From Holtiella tumoricola (GTDB lineage Bacteria > Bacillota > Clostridia > Lachnospirales > Cellulosilyticaceae), in contig NZ_JAQIFT010000069.1 in assembly GCF_027857615.1 (NCBI RefSeq), positions 155,283 through 219,282 on the forward strand: a stretch of 64,000 nt of DNA, read 5' to 3'. Below, piece by piece: positions 7,638-15,743 of the stretch (the first letter of the stretch is position 1; every line of letters begins with the position of its first letter). The notes under the pieces were generated by a model. It was not told where the DNA came from, ran no database searches, and worked only from the letters and a program-made list of their open reading frames with translations. A program made the position numbers and the translations under genes.

Positions 7638-7670
7638 CATAAAATTACACTTATTAATAGTAATTTTATG
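7638..7670. promoter_or_regulatory. 11-bp inverted repeat upstream of the dehydrogenase gene
   Basis: CATAAAATTAC, 11-nt loop, GTAATTTTATG: perfect arms. It lies upstream of the dehydrogenase promoter area (TATAAT-like box near 7600), which lacks a good -35, so it may be the binding site for the PocR-type activator. AT richness lowers confidence. Confidence 0.35.
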
Positions 7671-7709
7671 TTCTTTTTAAATTTAATTGTAATTTTTATA
7701 CTTTGTTTT

Positions 7710-7766
7710 AAAATAAAATAGATGCTACAGCAATTCTTTTAATTGCGTAGCATCTATTTTATTTTT
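7710..7766 (-). terminator. Terminator of the PocR-type regulator gene
   Basis: Long hairpin: outer arms AAAATAAAATAGATGCTAC / GTAGCATCTATTTTATTTT and inner CAATT/AATTG. The regulator stop codon at 7759 lies inside the right arm. Confidence 0.75.
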
Positions 7767-8781
7767 TATAATATTTTCTATAGAGATGTGGCGTAACCCC
7801 TTCATACTTTTTAAAGATTTTTATAAAGTATCCAGGTTCGTTAAAGCCTAGCTCCTCACTCATTTCACTAATGGGAATATCTGTTTCTTCTAGTATACTT
7901 TTCGCCCACTCTATTTTAAGTTTGGATACATAGAGACTGAACTTTTCTCCTGTTTCCTTTACAAATAGTCTACTAAAATAACTTGGACTTACATGGCAAA
8001 GTTCTGCCATTTCTTTTACGGATACATGTTCATTCTTGTGAGTATAAATATAGTCTATAGCAGGCTTCAAGACCTTACTTACACTAATTTTTTCTTGTTC
8101 ACGTTCTATATAAGAACTTATAATCCTATTAGACATCTCTTTTTTTATATTTTCTATACTCTTTGTTTGATAACCTAACAAAATATCCTGGCTTATATGA
8201 TGTTCTTTCAAGCCAATAGCTTCATTTAGCTCGAGAGCTAAACTTTTATCTAATGCTTCTTCAACAAGATAATTACTCAAGTTAAAAATCATCTCTGAGA
8301 GATTAACTACCTCTTCATAACTTAAAACTGGCAAGGCTTCATAGTGTTCTTTAAGATGATTGATTGTTCCTTCAATCCATTTTTTATTAGGTAGTGCTAC
8401 GATTTGTTCAAGGGTATTATGCATATGATGATCAGATAACTTAACTTGCCCAACCATAATGGCCCCAATGTACTTATCATCTACTATAATGGGCACTGCA
8501 ATATCTACTATGCCAAAGTGGCATAAATATATGTAAGGTTTATTGGTGCGAACGGCTTCTAAGCCGCCTCTTGAATCACATTTTTGACAATACATTGCCA
8601 TTTTCTTATCCGCTCTTACTATAGAACAAAACTTCTGACATCCACTATGCTTGGTCATAGGATTCCCTTTATAATCTATAATAATCATAGCTGCTTTTGT
8701 AATTAAAACCATTGAATCTTGTAGCTTATCCCACTTTTTAAAATCAATAATCTGGTCTACTTTTAATGTACTTTTCTTCAA
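7759..8781 (-). CDS. PocR-type AraC-family regulator
   Basis: About 340 residues. The N-terminal 170 residues are a PocR sensory domain, recognisable by its spaced cysteines (HSGCQKFCSIV, YCQKCDSRGG, YLCHFG) and the following VPIIVDDKYIGAIMVGQV. A linker precedes the C-terminal AraC double HTH (VSVKEMAELCHVSPSYFSRLF and ISEMSEELGFNEPGYFIKIFKKYEG). PocR-domain AraC proteins control propanediol, glycerol or ethanolamine use, so regulation of the downstream DhaT-like dehydrogenase is likely. No ATG start with an SD exists; TTG at 8781 has GAGGAG 9 nt upstream and is preferred over the TTG at 8790, which abuts that SD. Confidence 0.88.
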   Translation of the reverse strand: MKKSTLKVDQIIDFKKWDKLQDSMVLITKAAMIIIDYKGNPMTKHSGCQKFCSIVRADKKMAMYCQKCDSRGGLEAVRTNKPYIYLCHFGIVDIAVPIIVDDKYIGAIMVGQVKLSDHHMHNTLEQIVALPNKKWIEGTINHLKEHYEALPVLSYEEVVNLSEMIFNLSNYLVEEALDKSLALELNEAIGLKEHHISQDILLGYQTKSIENIKKEMSNRIISSYIEREQEKISVSKVLKPAIDYIYTHKNEHVSVKEMAELCHVSPSYFSRLFVKETGEKFSLYVSKLKIEWAKSILEETDIPISEMSEELGFNEPGYFIKIFKKYEGVTPHLYRKYYKK

Positions 8782-8858
8782 AGTAAGCAACTCCTCAATA
8801 AGATATCTACTTTTATTATACTATAAATCCTCTTCTAGTCCCAGTTTTGCCCTTAAAC

Positions 8859-8902
8859 AAAAAAACCACAGCCATTCAAGAGGGCGAATGGCTGCGATTT
8901 TT
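8859..8902 (-). terminator. Terminator of the GPH symporter gene
   Basis: Stem CAGCCATTC / GAATGGCTG with flanking A and T runs (AAAAACC before, CGATTTTT after). It follows the symporter stop at 8921 on the reverse strand. Confidence 0.78.
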
Positions 8903-8920
8903 GAGTTCTATTTTGTCATA

Positions 8921-10357
8921 TTAACACATTTCAAATTCTACACTTTCTATTTCTGCCTCTGTCTCTATCCCTTCAAATTCCTTTGCACGTTTTGTAGAAA
9001 TAAAAGCCTCCATCTCACTTTCAGTTTTCTTACTAATTGGATAGAACTTCATTGCGACGATAGAACATATAAAGGCAGCAATTGGAATAAGTGTCTTCAT
9101 ATATAAAATAGCATTAAGTGTTTGTGGTGTTTGTTGTGCAAGCCCAGGTGCATAACCTACAAAATCAAGTACATATCCCATAATAAATGCACCAAAAGCT
9201 TGGGAAAGCTTATTAACAAAAGTAAAAGTTGAAGAAACGAGGGCTGAACCATTAATCCCTGTCTTCCATTCTGCATAATTGGCAGAGTCTAATACTGCTG
9301 AACGACTCAGCATATTATTAACCGCTCCAATAAGTGGCGTTGCAACAATAAAGATCATCACAAGAAAAGTATTATTTGCTGGTGTAAAGAGTAATCCAAG
9401 AGCTGCAATAATGGCAATGGCTTCTATAACAATAATACCATTTTTCTTTCCTAATTTTGCTACATACCACCCTACAATACCAATAAGCATAAATGAAAAG
9501 ATTGTTGTCGCCCATCCTATGATTCCCATAAGGTGTGTTTTTTCACCCATATTGTATTTAAAGAAATACATATTTAGCCCATTACCTATTTGAATGGCTA
9601 AACTATCGGTTCCAAAACTAATAAGTACCATCAAAAGTGCTGTATTTGATGTGATGACTTTCATTCTTTGTTTAAAGGATATTTTCTCGCCTTTTTGAGC
9701 TTGCTTTGCTTGTGCTGGATTATAAATATCAAGTTTTCTTACAGACATCGCAGAAATAATAAACATAATGGTGCAAAATACTGCAAAGATTGCAGCAACC
9801 ATCAACCAAGCTTCCTCACTTGAATCCCCTCCAAACCAATTTAACATAGGGATAGCAAGCGCTGTAACCGCTAACGAACCAATATTCCCAACTGCTTGGA
9901 AAATTGCCTGTACTTTGGCACGACGCGCTGTACTATGACTCAAAATAATAGGTAGTGCAAGCTGAGGAATTTGTACACATGTCCATGCTAAACTATATAA
10001 AATATAACTTGTATAAGCATAAATAATTTTCCCACCCATGCTTAATTCCGGTGCCATAAACATAACAACAAAAATCACACCAAGTAAAGGGGATCCAAAT
10101 AAGATATAAGGTCTATACTTACCAAATTTCTTAGAATTTGTCTTATCAATAATCATCCCCATAAGTGGATCTGTAAATGCATCTACAAGCCTTGCAACCA
10201 TAAAGATTGTTCCTGCAACAGTTGCTGAAATGCCCAAGATATTGGTGTAATAGAACATAATATACGTTCCTACAAACATAAAAATCGCTGTATTTGCAAT
10301 GTTCCCTATACTGTATAAGTATATATCCTTTTCTGATGCCTCAACTGAATACTTCAT
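8921..10357 (-). CDS. GPH-family sugar:cation symporter (MFS)
   Basis: 478 residues, about 12 membrane segments. The N-terminal half carries family signatures: IGNIANTAIFMFVGTYIMFYYT and the loop ARLVDAFTDPLMGMIIDKTNSKKFGKYRPYILFG, typical of the glycoside-pentoside-hexuronide symporters (MelB, XynB, GusB relatives). It would import a glycoside or oligosaccharide with Na+ or H+. It is divergent from the first sulfatase gene across a 300-bp AT-rich spacer, which makes a sulfated or desulfated sugar from that pathway the likely cargo. The acidic C-terminal tail (about residues 440-478) is longer than in many members. Confidence 0.9.
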   Translation of the reverse strand: MKYSVEASEKDIYLYSIGNIANTAIFMFVGTYIMFYYTNILGISATVAGTIFMVARLVDAFTDPLMGMIIDKTNSKKFGKYRPYILFGSPLLGVIFVVMFMAPELSMGGKIIYAYTSYILYSLAWTCVQIPQLALPIILSHSTARRAKVQAIFQAVGNIGSLAVTALAIPMLNWFGGDSSEEAWLMVAAIFAVFCTIMFIISAMSVRKLDIYNPAQAKQAQKGEKISFKQRMKVITSNTALLMVLISFGTDSLAIQIGNGLNMYFFKYNMGEKTHLMGIIGWATTIFSFMLIGIVGWYVAKLGKKNGIIVIEAIAIIAALGLLFTPANNTFLVMIFIVATPLIGAVNNMLSRSAVLDSANYAEWKTGINGSALVSSTFTFVNKLSQAFGAFIMGYVLDFVGYAPGLAQQTPQTLNAILYMKTLIPIAAFICSIVAMKFYPISKKTESEMEAFISTKRAKEFEGIETEAEIESVEFEMC

Positions 10358-10658
10358 TATACCGCCTCCCTGACTTTATCTTTTTAATCACTTACTTTAT
10401 TTTTTATAAAAAATAATTAGTAATCCTCCCCTCTTCACTTTTTGGCTTTAAAATGTGACTTTTCTGTATATATTTTTATTTAATTAATTATAATTTAAAA
10501 TTATATATTTATGCAATATGTATTTTTTAAACATATTATACTCATTTTTTATAGTTTTATTATTATTTTCATTATCTATTGTATTTTAAAATACTAAATG
10601 ATATATTAAAAATTATAATTTATAATTAATATCCTATCACAGAAAGGAATCAACCGTT
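10358..10658. promoter_or_regulatory. Divergent AT-rich control region, symporter / sulfatase
   Basis: No gene seen in these 301 bp. The region must hold promoters for the leftward symporter and rightward sulfatase genes. TAATTAATTATAA (10481-10493) is the exact reverse complement of a site at 13411-13423 before the ROK regulator gene, and TTATAATTAAT recurs at 10620-10630, close to the sulfatase SD. Both are candidate ROK-repressor sites, though the AT content makes chance matches common. Confidence 0.4.
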
Positions 10659-12107
10659 ATGTCTAAAAGAAAAAATATCCTCCTCATCTTATCCGACCAA
10701 CAACGCTACGATACAGTTAGCGCCTACGGCCTAAATGCAGTATGCAAAACACCTCATATCGATACCCTAGCATCCGAAGGTATGAAATTTACCAATGCCT
10801 TTACTTCTTCCGCCATATGTGCACCAGCCAGAGCTAGTGTTATGACAGGGCTCTTCCCTCATAATCATGGCGTTATCGATAATTTTACAGATATCAAAGA
10901 TGGCATACCTGTTCTTGGCCATTGCATGAAAGAACAAGGCTATTTCTGTGGACTTGCAGGGAAATGGCATGTATCTGCAACTAAGACACCTGAAGATTGT
11001 GGTTTTGACGGCAAAGCTTTTATGGGATATGGTTTCCCTGGTAGTGGTGTCTTTTCCAGCTTAAAATTTAATCAGCCACCAGATAACGCACCTAATTATT
11101 ATGAAGAATATCTTAAAGAAAATGGATTTGATAAACCTGATGTATCTCATGGTTTTTTAGGCAATAATCCTGCCCTTCAAATCCAAGAAATGTATGCTAA
11201 GCATGAAGGCCCACTAGAAAGCACCATCGAATACTTTGTTGCACATGAGGCAAACCGTCTTATAGACAAGGCTGTTTCACAAGATCAACCATTTCTTCTC
11301 TGGGCTAACTTCTGGGGTCCACATTCTCCAAGTATCGTTCCTGAGCCTTACTTCTCCATGTATGACCCTAAAGATATTAAAGAGCACCCAAGTTACAAAG
11401 AAACTTTCGAAAACAAACCTTATGGACATTATCTGTCCGAAAAAATGTGGGGGCTTGGCGACTACGGCTGGGATGGCTTTGCTGATATTGCAGCCAAATA
11501 CTATGGCCACTGTACTTTAATTGATGATATGGTAGGTATGATTATTCAAAAACTTAAAGATCTTGGTATTTACGAAGATACAATCATTATTTATAGCGCC
11601 GACCATGGTGATTGCCTTGGTGCTCATAAATTAATCGAAAAAGGTGCATTTACATATGATGAAATTTATAGAATCCCTATGATTGTTAAGGGACTTGGCA
11701 CTAAAGATAACGATAGTTTTGTCTATCTTCAAGAGTTAATGCCTACACTTTTAGACATTGCAGGCACCTCTCCAGCTAAGCCTGTAGACGGTGAGAGTCT
11801 TCTACCACTCATGGAAGGCAGACAAGAAAGTAATGGACGAACAGAAATCTACGGCGAGTACCATAACCACTTCTATGTATCACGTCAACGTATGGTTCGA
11901 GATAATCACTACCAATTTACTTTTAATGAGAATGAAAAAGGTGAACTTTATGACTTTGACAAAGACCCTTACCAACTCAATAATGTTTGCTACGACCCAA
12001 CCTACTCCCAAATCAAAAAAGCATATATAGAAAAAATGTCTCATTATATGAAAACAACTAACGATCCAGCTGGTGTTTGGTTCCATAGAATCAAAGAATT
12101 TTATTAA
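10659..12107 (+). CDS. Cys-type S1 family sulfatase
   Basis: 482 residues, cytoplasmic (no signal peptide). The sulfatase signature CAPARASVMTG has Cys54 for conversion to formylglycine by an anaerobic sulfatase-maturating enzyme. Metal-site motifs are LILSDQQRYD at the N-terminus and SADHGDCLGAHKLIEKG near residue 315; GKWHV near residue 104 is also typical. The C-terminal GELYDFDKDPYQLNNV is the usual sulfatase subdomain. Substrate unknown: it removes sulfate from a sugar or oligosaccharide. Divergent from the symporter gene and convergent with the ROK regulator gene, with a shared terminator. Confidence 0.93.
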   Translation: MSKRKNILLILSDQQRYDTVSAYGLNAVCKTPHIDTLASEGMKFTNAFTSSAICAPARASVMTGLFPHNHGVIDNFTDIKDGIPVLGHCMKEQGYFCGLAGKWHVSATKTPEDCGFDGKAFMGYGFPGSGVFSSLKFNQPPDNAPNYYEEYLKENGFDKPDVSHGFLGNNPALQIQEMYAKHEGPLESTIEYFVAHEANRLIDKAVSQDQPFLLWANFWGPHSPSIVPEPYFSMYDPKDIKEHPSYKETFENKPYGHYLSEKMWGLGDYGWDGFADIAAKYYGHCTLIDDMVGMIIQKLKDLGIYEDTIIIYSADHGDCLGAHKLIEKGAFTYDEIYRIPMIVKGLGTKDNDSFVYLQELMPTLLDIAGTSPAKPVDGESLLPLMEGRQESNGRTEIYGEYHNHFYVSRQRMVRDNHYQFTFNENEKGELYDFDKDPYQLNNVCYDPTYSQIKKAYIEKMSHYMKTTNDPAGVWFHRIKEFY

Positions 12108-12126
12108 AGCTACGTCTATTAATTAA

Positions 12127-12173
12127 AAAAGAGTTATAAAACGCATGCAAGCTGCACGTTTTATAACTCTTTT
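12127..12173. terminator. Bidirectional terminator, sulfatase / ROK gene
   Basis: 17-bp perfect arms (AAAAGAGTTATAAAACG / CGTTTTATAACTCTTTT) with a 13-nt loop between two convergent genes; T-rich on both strands. Confidence 0.88.
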
Positions 12174-12185
12174 AATTTATCCTGC

Positions 12186-13373
12186 TTATTCATTTATAAA
12201 ATAGGCATCAATGGCACGAGCACTTGCTCCAATCGCTCCGTTAATAGGACTATAAGGCAAAATTTCAATATTAGAACCATAATGATTCCCCATAAAGTTC
12301 AAGTCCTTATCTATATACAATTGAAGCTGCCTACCTACTTCTAAATCATCAAATAGTCGCCCATGTAAAAATATTTTGGTAGGATTAATAAGAATAGATA
12401 AATTAGATATAGTCATACTTAAGTATTTAAGCCCTTCTAAAAGATAACCTCTAATGATCTCATCCCCCAAATTATAAGCTGTGATAATATGCTCAATGCT
12501 TATTTCTTCCGGCGACTCTACTAAACTATTTAAGATGATAGAACCTTTATTCTCTACTAATAATTTAGCCGCTTTAATCAGCCATCTTTCACTTGCATAA
12601 GTCTGCAAGCAACCACTTTTACCACATTCACAACACTTACCATCTACCTTTACAATGGTATGCCCAATTTCACCTGCAATATAATTATCTGCTTTAAATA
12701 ACTCTCCATCAATCATATTCGCACAATACATACCTATTCCCACATGGAAAAATGCAAAGTTCTCAGGTGTTGTCTGTGGTTCAAACAAGTATCTCCCAAA
12801 AGCCATGCATCTTACATTATTATCCATAATAATAGGCAAGCAAAATCTTTCTTTTATCTTTTGGGGTTGGAAGGATTTCCACACTTTTGAATCTGTTACA
12901 AGCTCTGTCTGATTACTACTTAATTTCCCTGGTAAGGCAATACCTATGCCCACTAACTTAGGCACAATTTCCTTATTTCTCTCTATAAGTGTATCTACAT
13001 TTTGAACAATAAATTCCGTAATATTTGTAACTGCTTTATAAGTGGTTGAAAACATAATTTCATCTATCACTTTACCACTTAAATTAGTAATACAAAAAGC
13101 AATATACTTTTCATTAAACTCTATCCCTATACCATATACATAATCTCTATTTAGATCAATCAACACCCTCTTCCTCCCAAGAGTATTGTCACCCATCTGC
13201 TCTGCTTCACCTAAATTAACAATAATCCCTTCATTAATTAATGCTGCTGTGGTAGTTGTCACTGTAGCAGGTGTAATCTCAGTACTTTCTGCAATGGTAG
13301 CTCTAGATACAGGTGCATTTCTGAAAATATATTCTAAAATTTTTGTTCGATTGGACTTTTTTACATTATTCAT
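12186..13373 (-). CDS. ROK-family transcriptional regulator (XylR/NagC type)
   Basis: 395 residues. N-terminal winged HTH (about 1-60: FRNAPVSRATIAESTEITPATVTTTTAAL), then a ROK sugar-kinase-like domain with GIGIALPGKLS near residue 140 and the ROK zinc motif KCCECGKSGCLQTYAS near residue 248. In ROK regulators the ligand is usually a sugar or sugar phosphate that releases DNA. It lies between the first sulfatase and the DUF4838 gene and is the likely repressor of the symporter, sulfatase and DUF4838 genes. Candidate operator TTATAATTAAT occurs in its own upstream region and at the symporter/sulfatase region. Confidence 0.9.
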   Translation of the reverse strand: MNNVKKSNRTKILEYIFRNAPVSRATIAESTEITPATVTTTTAALINEGIIVNLGEAEQMGDNTLGRKRVLIDLNRDYVYGIGIEFNEKYIAFCITNLSGKVIDEIMFSTTYKAVTNITEFIVQNVDTLIERNKEIVPKLVGIGIALPGKLSSNQTELVTDSKVWKSFQPQKIKERFCLPIIMDNNVRCMAFGRYLFEPQTTPENFAFFHVGIGMYCANMIDGELFKADNYIAGEIGHTIVKVDGKCCECGKSGCLQTYASERWLIKAAKLLVENKGSIILNSLVESPEEISIEHIITAYNLGDEIIRGYLLEGLKYLSMTISNLSILINPTKIFLHGRLFDDLEVGRQLQLYIDKDLNFMGNHYGSNIEILPYSPINGAIGASARAIDAYFINE

Positions 13374-13772
13374 CGTCTCTCACCTTTTATCTCATTCTAT
13401 TACTTAATTTTTATAATTAATTATATCATATCTACGTCATTCCTCAATTTTTTTCTGCTACACATGCCTCTATATTATTTTAAATAAATATTTTTTTTAA
13501 TTTTATCTATATCAAATCTAAATTCTTTCATTTTATAATTAATTCATTTTCCTTAGAATCTTTCTTTTATCAACAACTCTTTTACGTATCCCCTCCATCA
13601 CACTTGTCAAACTTGCATATATATTTCCATTTAATTTATTTATATTTCATAATTTACTATTTTATTATTTTACTTTAAACTCAATTATAGTAGCTATTTT
13701 ATACTTTTAAATCTAGTCATATTAATTATATTTATTAATTATATTTATTAATTAATATGCCATTAAGAAAGG
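13374..13772. promoter_or_regulatory. Divergent AT-rich control region, ROK gene / DUF4838 gene
   Basis: Nearly 400 bp with no open frame of interest. TTATAATTAATTA at 13411-13423 and TTATAATTAATT at 13533-13544 are shared with the other ROK-linked spacer. Close to the DUF4838 start there is a tandem of AATTATATTTATT units (about 13724-13755). No clear -35/-10 pair stands out from the AT background. Confidence 0.35.
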
Positions 13773-15677
13773 ATGAGCCCTTTGGAAATCAATCTTATTT
13801 TTACTTCTGACGATTCTACTTTACGCTTTTGTGCCACAGAACTTAATTATTATCTAAAAAAAATAGACTTCACCACCTCTATTTCTTTTAATGCTAACAC
13901 ACAAAATGCATTTCCTATTTATTTAAGTATACAAGATGCTTGCGTACATACTTTAGATGATTCTTATCAAATTCATTGCACTACCAAATCCATCCACTTA
14001 CTTGGCAGCAACAAACGCTCTGTTTTACTTGCAACATACAAATTACTTTATCTTCTAGGATGTAGATTTTTACAACCAGGTAAGCAATACGAGTATATCC
14101 CTCAAAAAGATTTGAGCTCCTTTTTACCATGCTATATACATAACCAAACCTATACCGCTTCCCTTAGACACCGAGGCGTATGTATCGAAGGGGCAAACGC
14201 CTTTGAAAACGTACTAGACTTTATTGATTGGCTTCCTAAGCTGGGTTACAATAGCTTTTTCATGCAATTTAAGCTTCCCTATGCCTTCTTCGAAAGATGG
14301 TATAAACACACTTTTAACCCTTTACTATCTCCCCAAGACCTTACCGAAAAACAATTAGAATCCTTTTTAGAAACTATCGAAAGTGAACTTAAAAAAAGAG
14401 ACTTACTTTATCACAAAGTTGGGCACGGGTGGACATGTGAACCTCTTGGTTTAAAAGATTTTGGATGGCAAAAAGTTGATGTCACCTTAGAAGATAATAA
14501 AAAAGATTGGCTGGCCCTTATCAAAGGTAAACGAGCATTCTGGCGTGGTATTCCTACTAATACCAACTTATGTTATTCAAATAGTGATGTACAACAAGCC
14601 TTCATCAATAATATTGTCGACTATGCAGCCAAGAATCCTTCCATTGACTATCTCCATGTATGGTTAGCTGATGAATACAATAATGTCTGTGAATGTGCTA
14701 AATGCCAAGACACACTCTTAAGTGACCAATATATAGCTATGCTAAATACTTTAGATGAGGCCCTTACAGAAGCCGGCTTATCTACAAAAATAGTTTTCCT
14801 GCTTTACCAAGAACTTCTTTGGCCACCTCTTCATGAAGTATTCCATAATCACGATCGTTTCACACTTATGTTTGCCCCTATTAGCAGAACCTTTGAAAAG
14901 AGTTACGAAGACTGCAGCATTCCTGATACTATACCAGCTTACAAGCGCAACCAGATTACACTTCCACAGTCGTTAGAAGAAAACTTAGCCTTCCTTCAAA
15001 AATGGCAAACTAAATGGGATAGTGACAGCTTTGTCTATGATTATCCTCTCGGACGTGCACACTATGGTGATTTAGGGTATATAAACATTTCAAAAATCAT
15101 TAGTCAAGATATCAAGGCATTAAAAACGCTTCACTTAAATGGTTATATCAGTTGCCAAGAACTAAGAGTAGCAATGCCTCATAGCCTTCCTAACTACATT
15201 ATGGGCTTGACACTTTTTGATACACATACCGATTTCAATACTATTGCAGTCGATTACTTCTACCACCTTTATGGCAAAGACGGTGCCTACTACCAAGACT
15301 ATTTCACAACGATCTCTAATTTATTTAGTTGTGATTATTTCAACGGAAAAGGTCAAAGAATCTCTACCACTATCGCTGCTAATTGCCTTAAAGCTATAGA
15401 ATATACCAAGGTCTTTACAATACATACAGCAGAAAAAACTCACCCTTATTGCACCAACAAATTACGTTTCCATATTAACTATGTCCATTTACTAGCAACT
15501 GCACTTTACCATCTATCTCTTGGAGAGGCTGAAAAAGCACAGACTGCATACACTCACTTTATCACCTATATCCAGACCAATGAACCCTTTTTCCAAGATG
15601 CTCTAGATGTCTACCGAGTGATCGAAGTTTCTAGTAAATATACCGGATTCACATTACCAAATAATTATTCTATTTAA
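13773..15677 (+). CDS. DUF4838 domain-containing protein, glycoside-hydrolase-like
   Basis: 634 residues, no signal peptide. The N-terminal ~120 residues (TLRFCATELNYYLKKIDF ... LLATYKLLYLLGCRFLQPG) look like the small alpha/beta domain preceding the catalytic barrel in GH20/GH67-type enzymes. The middle (about 130-420) resembles a TIM barrel with LRHRGVCIEGAN, DYLHVWLADEYNNVCEC and AKCQDTLL, where DUF4838 proteins carry acidic residues and a Cys cluster. The C-terminal third is helical. Biochemical activity of DUF4838 is not settled in my knowledge; a role on a sulfated or uronic oligosaccharide is inferred from context. Start caution: GGA of the SD abuts ATG 13773, so TTG at 13782 may be the true start. 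Confidence 0.75.
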   Translation: MSPLEINLIFTSDDSTLRFCATELNYYLKKIDFTTSISFNANTQNAFPIYLSIQDACVHTLDDSYQIHCTTKSIHLLGSNKRSVLLATYKLLYLLGCRFLQPGKQYEYIPQKDLSSFLPCYIHNQTYTASLRHRGVCIEGANAFENVLDFIDWLPKLGYNSFFMQFKLPYAFFERWYKHTFNPLLSPQDLTEKQLESFLETIESELKKRDLLYHKVGHGWTCEPLGLKDFGWQKVDVTLEDNKKDWLALIKGKRAFWRGIPTNTNLCYSNSDVQQAFINNIVDYAAKNPSIDYLHVWLADEYNNVCECAKCQDTLLSDQYIAMLNTLDEALTEAGLSTKIVFLLYQELLWPPLHEVFHNHDRFTLMFAPISRTFEKSYEDCSIPDTIPAYKRNQITLPQSLEENLAFLQKWQTKWDSDSFVYDYPLGRAHYGDLGYINISKIISQDIKALKTLHLNGYISCQELRVAMPHSLPNYIMGLTLFDTHTDFNTIAVDYFYHLYGKDGAYYQDYFTTISNLFSCDYFNGKGQRISTTIAANCLKAIEYTKVFTIHTAEKTHPYCTNKLRFHINYVHLLATALYHLSLGEAEKAQTAYTHFITYIQTNEPFFQDALDVYRVIEVSSKYTGFTLPNNYSI

Positions 15678-15685
15678 TATACAAA

Positions 15686-15729
15686 AAGCTCACTTAAATG
15701 CTCCTATAAAAGAACATTTAGGTGAGCTT
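15686..15729. terminator. Bidirectional terminator, DUF4838 / YesM-type kinase
   Basis: 15-bp stem AAGCTCACTTAAATG / CATTTAGGTGAGCTT (one G-T pair) between two convergent genes. Confidence 0.8.
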
Positions 15730-15743
15730 CTATACTTATACAA

